Positions 37,001 to 45,398 of a DNA stretch of 50,760 nucleotides are shown in pieces. Source of the stretch: Anaerolineae bacterium. Lineage in GTDB: Bacteria > Chloroflexota > Anaerolineae > Promineifilales > Promineifilaceae. Below the pieces are notes generated by a model that made no database searches, was not told the DNA's origin, and was given only the letters and a program-made list of their open reading frames with translations. The translations under genes were made by a program, and so were the position numbers. The stretch lies in contig SLGK01000196.1 of assembly GCA_007123775.1 (NCBI GenBank), positions 1 to 50,760 of the forward strand, given 5' to 3'. The first letter of the stretch is position 1; each line of letters begins with the position of its first letter.

Positions 37001-40000
37001 CAGCGCAACGATGAGTGGCCGCGGCCCAACTATGCCGGCGGCGATGGCTTTTCGGCTGCGGCTGATTCTGACGCCTGCGGCATAGGTACGACGATGAACA
37101 CGGAACTGCGTACGCCGGTTATGGACCTGAGTGGGGCCACGGTTGCCGGTCTTGACTTCATTGCCTCTTATCAACATCTAGGTGCCAGTTCGTTCAGCGT
37201 GCGCGTTAGCGATGATGGCGGCAGCAGTTGGGATACCCTGCTCTCCTGGTCGGCCAGTGTGGACCCGACAGGCCCCGGTGCGCCTGTCTCGCTTGATCTG
37301 ACGCCGTACGTCGGCTCCAATCAGGTTATCGTTAGCTTCCACTACATTGCCACCGGCTGGCATTGGTGGGCACAAGTAGACCAGATACAAATTCTGGCCG
37401 ACACCGGTGCCTGGCTCAGCCTTGATCCGGCCGCTGGTACGCTGGCTGCTTCCGGGGGGCAGGCTGTCATTGATGCGACCTTTGACGGCACCAACGTACC
37501 TGAGCCGGGCCAATACACGACGGCTATCAATGTGGCTCAAGATACACCTTATGATGTTGATCCCATTGACGTGACGATGAACGTCATTCCGTCGCCCGAT
37601 ATGGGTATGCTACAAGGTACCGTTAACAGCCAGGGTTACTGTGATTCTGATCCCTTCCCGGCCGCCGGTGCCAACGTGCTGATCGAAAGCGCGACCAACA
37701 CCTGGACGCGCACGGCCGATGAGAATGGCTATTACAGCTTCTTTGTTAACGCCGGTCAGAGTCCGCTGACGGTGACGGTATCGGCTCCGGTTCATGAAGT
37801 TGGTGTGGAGACAGACGTCATCATCACGGCGCAAATGACGACCACAGTTGACTTTGACCTACGCTGGCTGGTGCCGTGTATCGACGTTGATCCTGATGAA
37901 TTCAGCCAGACTTTGCCGTTTGGCCAGACAGCGGTGCAGACGCTCACCCTGAGCAATAACGGTGGTTACACGCTGACCTTTGAACTGCGCGAGCAAGATG
38001 GCGGCTTTACACCGGCTATCAACGTCCGGTCCGCGACTCGTGACATCGGCGACAGTTGGGAAACAATGGCGCCTCTGCCGGCCGGCCGTGTCTTTAATGC
38101 GGTGGTCGCCGACGAGAATGGTTACATTTACGTCATTGGCGGCACCAGCAATGCGGGTGGCACAACGCCAACCAACACCAACTATCGCTATGACACCAGC
38201 ACCAATACCTGGTCTACGATGGCAGCCATGCCTGCGTCGCTGATGTCGCTCAACGGGGTTGAGGTCAATAACAAGATTTACGTACCCGGTGATGCGACAA
38301 CGGCGACCACCTATGTCTATGATATTGCGACCGACAGTTGGTCCAGTATTCCGGCTAACGGCGGTTACACTGCTCGCAGCCAGTATCAAATTGTAGCCAT
38401 TGGCACGGACGTCTATGTTCTGGGCGGGATTGTAGCTGCAGCCAGCGCCAGCACGACGCAGGTGTGGAAGCTGGATACAACCACCGATACGTGGTCGGCT
38501 GGCACGCCTATGCAACGAAGCCGCACCAGTTTCTCAGCAGCGGCGATTGATGGGCAAATCTACGCGGCGGGTGGTGTGGCCTTCCCCGGTTTTGCACCTG
38601 ACATGACGGCCGAGAAGTTTGATGGTGCAGCCTGGAGCTTTATCGCTCCCGTCCCGGGTGGCGGTACGCTCACCCGTTGGTCTTACAACGCGGCCGCGCA
38701 TGGCGAGGATGGTTTGTGGTTGGCCGCCGGCCGCCGCGATACCGACTGGAACGTACTTAACCACGCCGGTTACTACGATCCCAGTGCCGATGCCTGGACC
38801 ACTTCGCCCGATATACCCACCCTGGCACAGGGTCGGGTTTATATGGAGGGCGCTGTTGCTACCGATGGCTACTTCTACGTCATTGGCGGTCGTGACAGTG
38901 CCGGCTCTGTCATCTACGCCAACAACGAACGGCTGTACGTCGGCTACCCTGGTTCAGGGGACGTGGAGTGGTTGGATCAGGATCCGCAGAGCGGCGAAGT
39001 AGCCCCTGACGGCGGCGAAATGGAAATTACTATCACCTTTGATGCCGGTGCCGTTACGCAGGCGGGCGATTACTTCGCTACCCTGCGCGTGGTCAGCAAT
39101 GATCCCATGATGGGTGCCTACAACATTCCCGTAACGATGACGGTTGAACCGTCTGATACGGCCGGCCGCATTGAAGGCGTCGTGCAAAGTTTGGGCTACT
39201 GCGATGACAATCCCTTCCCGGCTGAAGGCGCGGAAGTTGTCATTACCAGCGGCACGAATAGTTGGACAGTCTACACCGACGCCAACGGTGAGTATGGTAT
39301 CTGGCTGGACGAATCTTTTAGCCCGGTGGATATCAGCGTGACGGCACCTGATCATACGAGCGGCTCGGCATCCGGCGTGGTCATTGTCCCGCAGGAAATC
39401 ACCACTGTGAACTTTGATCTGCGCTGGCTGCAACCCTGTGTTTCAGTTGATCCTGAATCCTTCGACGTGGAAATGAGCCTGGGTTCGGTGGCTACGTACA
39501 CGCTGCAGATCCACAACAGCGGCGCTGGCGCGACCGATTACGCCTTCGAGAACATTCCGGCGGCGGTTGTGGTGAACCTGCCGGCATCGTCGGTAGAGGC
39601 AACTTCTGGCGACGTGCGTCAACCCATTTTGGGTGACGCCCCTGCCCGTAGCTTTGCCACGCCTTTGGGCTTGCCGTATACAGGCGGGTCTTACGCCGTG
39701 CTGTTGCTGACGCCTGATGCGAACATCAGCGACTTGCAGGCCGCTTTGGCTGCGTTCTCTGACCTGAATGTAACCACTTATGCGGGCAACCTGGCGACGT
39801 TGACGGCCGCTGAACTAGAGCCTTATGACGTGGTTATGACAACGAATAACACGCAGTGGGCGGCAAACGCGGTGCAGGTCGGCAATGCCCTGGCCGATTA
39901 TGTTGATCTGGGCGGTCGAGTTATCTTGAACAACTTTGCCTACGATTGGTTTGGTTGGGAATTAGACGGCCGTTTCATCACCGAAGGTTACGGGCCGTTT

Positions 40001-40867
40001 ACCGGTACCTCGGCCGACTTTACCGGCACGAGTACGCTGGGAACGATCCATGAACCGGATCATCCGATCATGGCTGGCGTCACGGCCATTAGCAATATTT
40101 ACCTGTGGCAGAACCCCACACTGGCTGTCGACGCCGTTCGCATTGCGGACTGGCACGACGGCAATGTGTTTGTGGCGGCCAATGACGTATCAGTGGCTTT
40201 AAACATTCTGCCGAGCGATGGCAGCGGCGGCGCCGGTTGGACTGGCGATCTGGCGACATTGTACCGTAACGCCATCATCTGGCTGGCGGAAGGAGATGAA
40301 CCGCCCGGAACGGTTGATTGGCTGTCGCAGCAACCGATGACCGGTATGGTGGACGCCGATAGTTCCGCGGCCGTTAGCGTGATTGTAGATACCCGCGTAC
40401 TGACGGAAACGGGTGTTTACAACGCTGTGATGCGACTGCTGACCGACGATCCTATGTATCCTGTGACGGACGTACCGGTGACGTTGACCGTGACTGATCC
40501 TGCGCCGGCTATCGCCTTGAGCGTGACGCTAAGCCTGGAAAATGAGTGCGGTACGGAGAACACGTTGAACGTAGCGCCGGGTACAGAGGTGTACTACTGC
40601 TACACGGTTACCAATACGGGTAACGTGATGCTGCCGAATCATACGATTACCGATACGGTTTACGGCCATATCGCTACCTTTGTGTACGATTTGATGCCCG
40701 GTGAAACAGAGTCGGTGATCTTCCCGCAAACTGTCGATGCCAACGTGACTTCTACAGCCCGCTGGACCGCTTCTCATGCCGGTATTGGTGTATCGGCCAT
40801 GGCGGAGGATACGGCAACAGTAACGGTAGGTTACACGCTGCACTTACCAATTATCATGAGGCCATAG
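34037..40867 (+). CDS. giant secreted S8 subtilase D with Kelch and GATase-like domains
   Basis: The 2276-residue protein has a signal peptide (1-33, cut after AFA), a prodomain (about 45-160) and an S8 domain with Asp193, His236 and Ser414 (SGTSMASPH). Two carboxypeptidase-regulatory-like domains (478-650), an anchor-J/MAM domain (655-830), another regulatory-like domain (834-920) and anchor J (965-1120) follow. A YCDSDPFP domain (1190-1280), a Kelch beta-propeller of about six blades (1340-1640) and a second YCDDNPFP domain (1708-1805) come next. The last folded unit is a GATase1/ThuA-like alpha-beta domain (about 1883-2090), followed by Ig-like repeats and the tail LHLPIIMRP. ATG 34037 is preferred to 34034 because GAGG then has 6-bp spacing, as in C and E. 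Substrate binding by the propeller is inference. Confidence 0.93.
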   Translation: MNNNTLKQAGIVTLMLTALLFVISWGSNAFADNSISTQTDSAIVEAGLRDTIQAKGSATYLVILKEQADLSAAYEIDDWETRGWYVYDTLRDVANRSQADLLAVLRNNADVIDYQPYFIVNAIHVTSGISTFDAVAAHPSVDFIEAEKEFTIPEPEIVNSVLAPEWGVEIIRATEVWSDFGIFGAGVVLATIDTGVQYNHPALEDKYRGTATGSHDFNFFDPANICAGGVCDNNGHGTHVTGSMLGDDGGANQIGVAPEAQWIAAKGCESNFCSDASLLASAEWLLAPCEFGDAPGSPSCDPSMRPHVINNSWGGGQADPWYQPSVDAWRAAGILPVFSAGNSGPGAGTINSPSDYCNVMSIGGTNSGDGMYNLSSRGPGSFPDCTDKPDMSAPGQGVRSSVPTNAYAVFSGTSMASPHVSGCIALMLSVAPMLDYDQVYDILTTTAADLGTPGFNYDYGHGRIDCYEAVLEAQVLAGPTGTLEGEVTADGSGDPLAGALIEATLNVTTTRTALTDAAGEYIMTFVPEGTYDVTASLFGYLPQTVSGVEVISGTVTTQDFALELAPSHTVSGVVTDGTTGWPLYASIEIMGADIPPVWTDPADGSYSIILPEGITYTFMVEAWVGGYEVYSREVGPLTGDLTEDFGLQADLASCSAPGYSLNFLYFEDFQADDGGFTTEQTGTNPAPWEWGEPVTWPGECPAGTNCWGTNLDGNYNNSAGESLTSPVIDLSAIAPGEDLTARWYQANHVEHHQWDQAFAEVSIDGGAWQVMWQNPPSPTVQEPWRELTYDISAAAGTNVQFRFRLLSDSIINFAGYYVDAIGIAAGEDCMPEPGGLVVGNVYDDNTMEPLVGSAIAGDSGQITTAVATPDDPDVDDAFYTIFAPAGSNVLTATIGGGYGPDTATVTVNDGETVHQNFWLPAGWIDVDPESLDVTVEFGSMATFPLTLTNLGGLPADYALSTLLVEEHFEGDFPPNGWEVVDNGGDCVWQRNDEWPRPNYAGGDGFSAAADSDACGIGTTMNTELRTPVMDLSGATVAGLDFIASYQHLGASSFSVRVSDDGGSSWDTLLSWSASVDPTGPGAPVSLDLTPYVGSNQVIVSFHYIATGWHWWAQVDQIQILADTGAWLSLDPAAGTLAASGGQAVIDATFDGTNVPEPGQYTTAINVAQDTPYDVDPIDVTMNVIPSPDMGMLQGTVNSQGYCDSDPFPAAGANVLIESATNTWTRTADENGYYSFFVNAGQSPLTVTVSAPVHEVGVETDVIITAQMTTTVDFDLRWLVPCIDVDPDEFSQTLPFGQTAVQTLTLSNNGGYTLTFELREQDGGFTPAINVRSATRDIGDSWETMAPLPAGRVFNAVVADENGYIYVIGGTSNAGGTTPTNTNYRYDTSTNTWSTMAAMPASLMSLNGVEVNNKIYVPGDATTATTYVYDIATDSWSSIPANGGYTARSQYQIVAIGTDVYVLGGIVAAASASTTQVWKLDTTTDTWSAGTPMQRSRTSFSAAAIDGQIYAAGGVAFPGFAPDMTAEKFDGAAWSFIAPVPGGGTLTRWSYNAAAHGEDGLWLAAGRRDTDWNVLNHAGYYDPSADAWTTSPDIPTLAQGRVYMEGAVATDGYFYVIGGRDSAGSVIYANNERLYVGYPGSGDVEWLDQDPQSGEVAPDGGEMEITITFDAGAVTQAGDYFATLRVVSNDPMMGAYNIPVTMTVEPSDTAGRIEGVVQSLGYCDDNPFPAEGAEVVITSGTNSWTVYTDANGEYGIWLDESFSPVDISVTAPDHTSGSASGVVIVPQEITTVNFDLRWLQPCVSVDPESFDVEMSLGSVATYTLQIHNSGAGATDYAFENIPAAVVVNLPASSVEATSGDVRQPILGDAPARSFATPLGLPYTGGSYAVLLLTPDANISDLQAALAAFSDLNVTTYAGNLATLTAAELEPYDVVMTTNNTQWAANAVQVGNALADYVDLGGRVILNNFAYDWFGWELDGRFITEGYGPFTGTSADFTGTSTLGTIHEPDHPIMAGVTAISNIYLWQNPTLAVDAVRIADWHDGNVFVAANDVSVALNILPSDGSGGAGWTGDLATLYRNAIIWLAEGDEPPGTVDWLSQQPMTGMVDADSSAAVSVIVDTRVLTETGVYNAVMRLLTDDPMYPVTDVPVTLTVTDPAPAIALSVTLSLENECGTENTLNVAPGTEVYYCYTVTNTGNVMLPNHTITDTVYGHIATFVYDLMPGETESVIFPQTVDANVTSTARWTASHAGIGVSAMAEDTATVTVGYTLHLPIIMRP
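35462..36545 (+). repeat. module block shared by proteases D and E
   Basis: The D segment 35462-36545 and E segment 42844-43915 encode the same three modules with high identity (for example SYSIILPEGITYTF, GLQADLASCSAPGYSL, CPAGTNCWGTNL). The corresponding part of C differs. This indicates gene conversion or module transfer. Confidence 0.8.
36935..37395 (+). repeat. choice-of-anchor J module present in A, C, D and E
   Basis: This module of about 155 codons, with core NYAGGDGFSAAADSD followed by CG.GTTM(N/D)TEL, occurs at about 21535-22015 (A), 32515-32990 (C), 36935-37395 (D) and 44300-44770 (E). Long stretches match closely at DNA level. It is probably carbohydrate- or surface-binding. Confidence 0.82.
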
Positions 40868-40927
40868 CCTCTTTACCGGTGTCTGTTCAGTCGGGGTTGA
40901 CCCTGGCTGACAGATGCTTGAGCTAGA

Positions 40928-40967
40928 AAAAAACGGCCGTTTCCCACGTGGTAACGGCCGTTTTTTG
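40928..40967 (+). terminator. terminator of protease D built from two ACGGCCGT palindromes
   Basis: AAAAAACGGCCGTT (40928-40941) pairs with AACGGCCGTTTTTT (40953-40966). The 11-nt loop contains CCACGTGG. Confidence 0.9.
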
Positions 40968-40996
40968 TTGGCAAATTCTGTAAAGTAGAGTAAGCT
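40968..40996 (+). promoter_or_regulatory. promoter of protease E
   Basis: TTGGCA (40968-40973), 17-bp spacer, TAAGCT (40991-40996). The -35 starts one base after the terminator U-tract. Confidence 0.65.
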
Positions 40997-41303
40997 TTGG
41001 GCGATCTACTTAATCGACTGCTTATCCTGCGTTCAGGATTCATTCAGGGTAGTGACTAGTTGTTTTGCCCATTGTTATGCACTAACCCTCGCTCACAACT
41101 CCAACACCAAGAGAGGATTGGCAGCCGTCAGCCTGGCTGGTTGCTGTGGTCCACTACGTAGTCAAAAACCGATACCCTTTTTAAGGAGGTGATGACGTCA
41201 GATTATAGCTTAGTTCGTTAGCTACCAGGGGGACAGCCGTGTGACTCGCCATTTTCGGCGCACACAGCGTTGATTAATCACATTCACGTATTTGAGGAAA
41301 ATA
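40997..41303 (+). promoter_or_regulatory. long untranslated leader of protease E
   Basis: This roughly 310-nt gene-free stretch has the hairpin CAGCC/GGCTG and the palindrome ACTACGTAGT (41152-41161). These precede the best SD box of the set, TAAGGAGGTGATGA (41182-41195). The ATG at 41192 opens a 9-codon reading frame ending at TAG (41219-41221). The protease start is at 41304 behind GAGG with 6-bp spacing. Confidence 0.6.
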
Positions 41304-44300
41304 ATGAACAAAAATATGCTAAGACACAGTGGAATCATTGCCCTGGCGCTTACTGCGCTACTGCTCGTTGTTAGCTGGGGCAGCAGTGCCCTGGCTAATG
41401 ATGCCAATGGCAATGACGTAAAAATAAACCATGATATACAGGTAGACGTTGCCCTACTGGCCGAACTGGACGAAAACGGTCGTGCCGACTACCTGATCTA
41501 CTTTAGCCAAAAGGCCGACCTCTCCCCGGCTTATGAGATGGATTGGCATGAGCGCGGTCACTTCGTTATGAACACGCTGCGCCAAACGGCCGAAATCAGC
41601 CAGAAAAATGTACGCGCCTACCTCGACAGCGCCGATGTGGCCTACCGTCACTTCTGGATTGACAATATTATCGCCGTTGAGTCCGGCGACCTGGCCACTC
41701 TCAATGGGTTAATGGGCTTTGCCGAAATCGGCCGTATTCAACTGGCGGTCGATATGTTCCTTGTTGAGCCGGAAGAAACCTCAGCGGCACAACTGGCAAA
41801 CAGTATCCTTGCTCCCGAACCAAACCTGGTACAGATCAAAGCGACCGACACCTGGGCGTTAGGTATTCGCGGTGAAGGCACCGTCATCGCCAATATCGAC
41901 ACCGGCGTGCGCCACACCCATCAAGCCCTGGTCAACCAGTATCGCGGCCATTTAGGCGGCGGCACCTTCGACCATAACTTCAACTGGCTCGATCCTGATG
42001 GTGGCACGACAGTGCCAACCGATGCCAACGGTCACGGCACCCATGTTATGGGGACGATGGTTGGCTACGACGGTGGTGCCAACGAAATCGGCGTGGCCCC
42101 CGAATCAGAGTGGATTGCCTGTCGCGGCTGCCTGACAACCAGTTGCCCGCAGACGGCGCTGCTGGCCTGTGCCGAGTGGATTGCGGCCCCCTACGCCATT
42201 GGTGATCCGGGCAGTGCCGACCCCGACATGCGGCCCATGGCTGTCAACAACTCCTGGGGTAACTGCCAGCAAAGCTACAATGACTGGTATCAGGGCGCGG
42301 TTGACGCTTGGCACGCGGCCGGTGTTTTCCCCGTATTTGCCAACGGCAACTCTAGCAACTGTGGCTACTCCTCCCCGCCAGGACTGAACACCGTCGGTAA
42401 TCCGGCCCGCTACGGCAACGTGACCGGCGTTGGTTCGAGCGGCACCAGCAACGGTATGTATGCTCCCCATTCCAACTGGGGACCGACCGACAACCCCGAC
42501 ACGGTCAATCCCCAGCCTGGCTGGGAAGACTTGAAGCCGCAGGTGATTGCCCCCGGTGTCAACATTCGCTCTAGCCTCAACAGCGGCGATGCCGCTTATG
42601 GCAGCGCTGGCTGGACTGGCACCTCCATGTCGGCCCCCCATGTGGCCGGTATGGTGGCCCTGATGTGGCAAGCCGCTCCCTGTCTGATTGGCGACTATGC
42701 CACCACTGAGACAATCATTGAGATGACGGCCACCCCGATCTACTATGATGACTTGGGTACCGGCGCACGCTGGCCGAATTACGCCACCGGCTGGGGTGAA
42801 ATCAACGTCCTGGCGGCGGTACAAGAAGCCCAGGCCATGTGTGGTCCCACCGGCACTATCGAAGGCACCGTCACGGCCGATGGCACGGGCGACCCGCTGG
42901 CCAACGTTAACATCCTGGCCACGCTCAATGTGACCACCACCCGCAGTGCTACCACCAATGCCGCTGGTGAATACGAGATCAACTTCGCACCGGAAGGTAC
43001 CTATGAGATGACGGCCAGTGTTTTCGGCTACCTGCCGCAGACCGTAACCGACGTCGAGGTAATCTCCGGCACGGTGACGGTACAAAACTTTGTGCTGCAG
43101 CAGGCCCCCAGCCATGAGGTAAGCGGTGTTGTTACCGACGGCACCACCGGCTGGCCGCTGTACGCCAGAATCCAGGTAGGTGGGGCAGATGTGCCGCCGA
43201 TCTGGACCGATCCGGCTGACGGCAGCTACAGCATCATTCTGCCCGAAGGTATCACCTATACCTTCACGGTAGATGCCTGGGTAGACGGCTATGAAACCTA
43301 CGGCCGTGAAGTTGGCCCCCTGACCAGTGACCAGACCGAGAACTTTGGTCTGCAGGCCGATCTGGCCAGTTGCTCCGCCCCTGGCTACAGCCTTTCTTAC
43401 CTGTACTTTGAAGATTTCCAGGCCGATGATGGTGGTTACACCCTGGAACAGACCGGCACCAACCCGGCTCCCTGGCAATGGGGCGCACCCGTTACCTGGC
43501 CTGCTGAATGCCCGGCCGGCACCAACTGCTGGGGTACCAATCTCACCGGCAACTACAACAACAACGCCGGCGAAAGCCTGACCTCGCCCGTGATTGACCT
43601 TTCTGGCGTTGCGCCTGGTGAACAACTGACCGCTCGCTGGTATCAGGCCAATCACATCGAGACGTTCACCTGGGACAAAGCCTATGCCGAAGTCAGCATT
43701 GATGGTGGCTCCTGGACTATCATGTGGCAGAATCCAGGCGCAACAGTTGCTGAAGGATGGCGTGAGTTGACTTATGACATCACGGCTGCCGCCGGTAACA
43801 ACGTGCAATTCCGCTGGCGCTTTACCTCTGACGGCAGCGTCAACCACCCCGGTCTTTATGTAGACCGCGTGGCTATTGCTGCTGGCACGGCCTGCGAGCC
43901 GGCCGAGGGCGGTCTGGTTGTGGGTAACGTCTATGATGATAACACCGGTGCGCCGCTGGTTGGCGCTCTGGTTGCCAGTGATGATGACAGTATGGCTACC
44001 GCGGCCACACCGGATGATCCCAATGTGGATGATGGTTTCTACACCATTTTTGCTGCTGAAGGGGACTCTGACGTAACGGCCAGTATGTCCGGCGGTTATG
44101 CGGACCAGACGGCCAGCCTGACTATCGTTGACGGTACCACCTCCATGCAGAATTTCTGGCTGACGGCCGGTTGGCTGGTTGCCGACCCGGACGAGGTGAC
44201 GGTAACACTGGCTACGGACAGCAGCTTTACGCTGCCGCTGGCCTTGTCCAATGAAGGGGCTGAAACAACCGATTACAGCCTGAACGTCAACCTGCTGTAT

Positions 44301-45320
44301 GAAGACTTTGAAGGCAGCTTCCCGCCTGCCGGCTGGGACGTGATCGACAATGGTGGTAACTGCGTCTGGCAGCGCAATGATGAGTGGCCGCGGCCCAATT
44401 ACGCTGGTGGCGATGGCTTCTCGGCTGCAGCCGATTCTGACGCCTGTGGTTCAGGCACAACGATGAACACAGAACTGCACACGCCGGTCATTGACCTCAG
44501 CGGAACCACAACGGCTACTTTGGAGTTTGTCGCTTCTTACCGTCACCTGGGCAGCAGCTCTTTCCGCGTCCACGTCAGTGATGATGGCGGCAGCAGTTGG
44601 GATACGCTGCTGACCTGGTCGGCCAGTGTGGATCCCACCGGCCCCGGCGCACTCGTCTCGCTTGATCTGTCCCCATATGCCGGATCAAATGAGGTAATTG
44701 TCAGCTTCCACTACACGGCTCCCGGCTGGCACTGGTGGGCGCAGATTGACCAGGTTCGCCTGATCGTCGATGCTGCCGACTGGCTGGATGTCAGCCAGAC
44801 AGCAGGCAACCTGGACGGTGGCGAGACTGATCTGATCGACCTGACCTTTGACAGCACAGGTCTGTCGACCGGTTCCTACTCCGCCGTTCTAAGCATCTTC
44901 AACGACACGCCGTACGGTACGCAGACTGTTCCGGTGACGCTGAATGTGGTGGAAACGGCCGATTACGGTCTGGAACTATCCCCCACCACAGCGGCCGGCT
45001 CTGGTGATCGGGGTGAAATGGTTCCCCATTCACTCACTATTACCAATACTGGCTCCGTCATCGACACCTATACCCTGTCCGCTTCGGGTCATTCGTGGGA
45101 TGTTGATCACCCGGCTTCGGTCATTGTTGACGCTGGTCAGTCGGCCACCGTGATGGTATGGGTTACCGTGCCCAACGATGCCGCCTTCGGCGCAACAGAT
45201 ACAGTTGTGGTGACAGCTACTTCGGACGGCGATCCCTCGCAGTCGGCCAGTGCTACCCTGACCACGACCGCTGAATGGGAGCTGATGTTCCTTTACCTGC
45301 CAATCATTGTCAATCAATGA
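41304..45320 (+). CDS. secreted S8 subtilase E (paralog of C, mosaic with D)
   Basis: The 1338-residue protein has a signal peptide (1-34, cut after ALA), a prodomain (ADYLIYFSQKADLSPAY) and an S8 domain with Asp199, His244 and Ser441 (TGTSMSAPH). The catalytic half is nearly the same as C. The middle (two carboxypeptidase-regulatory-like domains plus the NPAPWQWG anchor-J-like domain, about 514-870) is instead almost identical to D. Anchor J with NYAGGDGFSAAADSDACG (about 1000-1155) and a NEW3-like domain follow. It ends FLYLPIIVNQ. The start is chosen from GAGG spacing; an in-frame TTG at 41292 is rejected. It is the last protease of the array. Confidence 0.94.
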   Translation: MNKNMLRHSGIIALALTALLLVVSWGSSALANDANGNDVKINHDIQVDVALLAELDENGRADYLIYFSQKADLSPAYEMDWHERGHFVMNTLRQTAEISQKNVRAYLDSADVAYRHFWIDNIIAVESGDLATLNGLMGFAEIGRIQLAVDMFLVEPEETSAAQLANSILAPEPNLVQIKATDTWALGIRGEGTVIANIDTGVRHTHQALVNQYRGHLGGGTFDHNFNWLDPDGGTTVPTDANGHGTHVMGTMVGYDGGANEIGVAPESEWIACRGCLTTSCPQTALLACAEWIAAPYAIGDPGSADPDMRPMAVNNSWGNCQQSYNDWYQGAVDAWHAAGVFPVFANGNSSNCGYSSPPGLNTVGNPARYGNVTGVGSSGTSNGMYAPHSNWGPTDNPDTVNPQPGWEDLKPQVIAPGVNIRSSLNSGDAAYGSAGWTGTSMSAPHVAGMVALMWQAAPCLIGDYATTETIIEMTATPIYYDDLGTGARWPNYATGWGEINVLAAVQEAQAMCGPTGTIEGTVTADGTGDPLANVNILATLNVTTTRSATTNAAGEYEINFAPEGTYEMTASVFGYLPQTVTDVEVISGTVTVQNFVLQQAPSHEVSGVVTDGTTGWPLYARIQVGGADVPPIWTDPADGSYSIILPEGITYTFTVDAWVDGYETYGREVGPLTSDQTENFGLQADLASCSAPGYSLSYLYFEDFQADDGGYTLEQTGTNPAPWQWGAPVTWPAECPAGTNCWGTNLTGNYNNNAGESLTSPVIDLSGVAPGEQLTARWYQANHIETFTWDKAYAEVSIDGGSWTIMWQNPGATVAEGWRELTYDITAAAGNNVQFRWRFTSDGSVNHPGLYVDRVAIAAGTACEPAEGGLVVGNVYDDNTGAPLVGALVASDDDSMATAATPDDPNVDDGFYTIFAAEGDSDVTASMSGGYADQTASLTIVDGTTSMQNFWLTAGWLVADPDEVTVTLATDSSFTLPLALSNEGAETTDYSLNVNLLYEDFEGSFPPAGWDVIDNGGNCVWQRNDEWPRPNYAGGDGFSAAADSDACGSGTTMNTELHTPVIDLSGTTTATLEFVASYRHLGSSSFRVHVSDDGGSSWDTLLTWSASVDPTGPGALVSLDLSPYAGSNEVIVSFHYTAPGWHWWAQIDQVRLIVDAADWLDVSQTAGNLDGGETDLIDLTFDSTGLSTGSYSAVLSIFNDTPYGTQTVPVTLNVVETADYGLELSPTTAAGSGDRGEMVPHSLTITNTGSVIDTYTLSASGHSWDVDHPASVIVDAGQSATVMVWVTVPNDAAFGATDTVVVTATSDGDPSQSASATLTTTAEWELMFLYLPIIVNQ

Positions 45321-45361
45321 GGTTCTATCAACCCAATCACCGGTAACGGAAATTGAGTAAG

Positions 45362-45398
45362 AAAAGGGTGGTGTTCGTTGAGCACCACCCTTTTTTTT
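45362..45398 (+). terminator. terminator of protease E (ordinary stem)
   Basis: AAAAGGGTGGTG (45362-45373) and CACCACCCTTTT (45383-45394) form a perfect 12-bp stem followed by TTTT. It is the only terminator of the array not made of ACGGCCGT; a single copy of that palindrome lies just beyond it. Confidence 0.92.

Noticed and set aside
42105-43847. A 580-codon open frame on the minus strand opposite protease E
   Set aside because: Mirror frame of a GC-rich coding sequence; the product is low-complexity Gly/Val/Arg without domain, signal or SD, while the plus frame is a clear subtilase.
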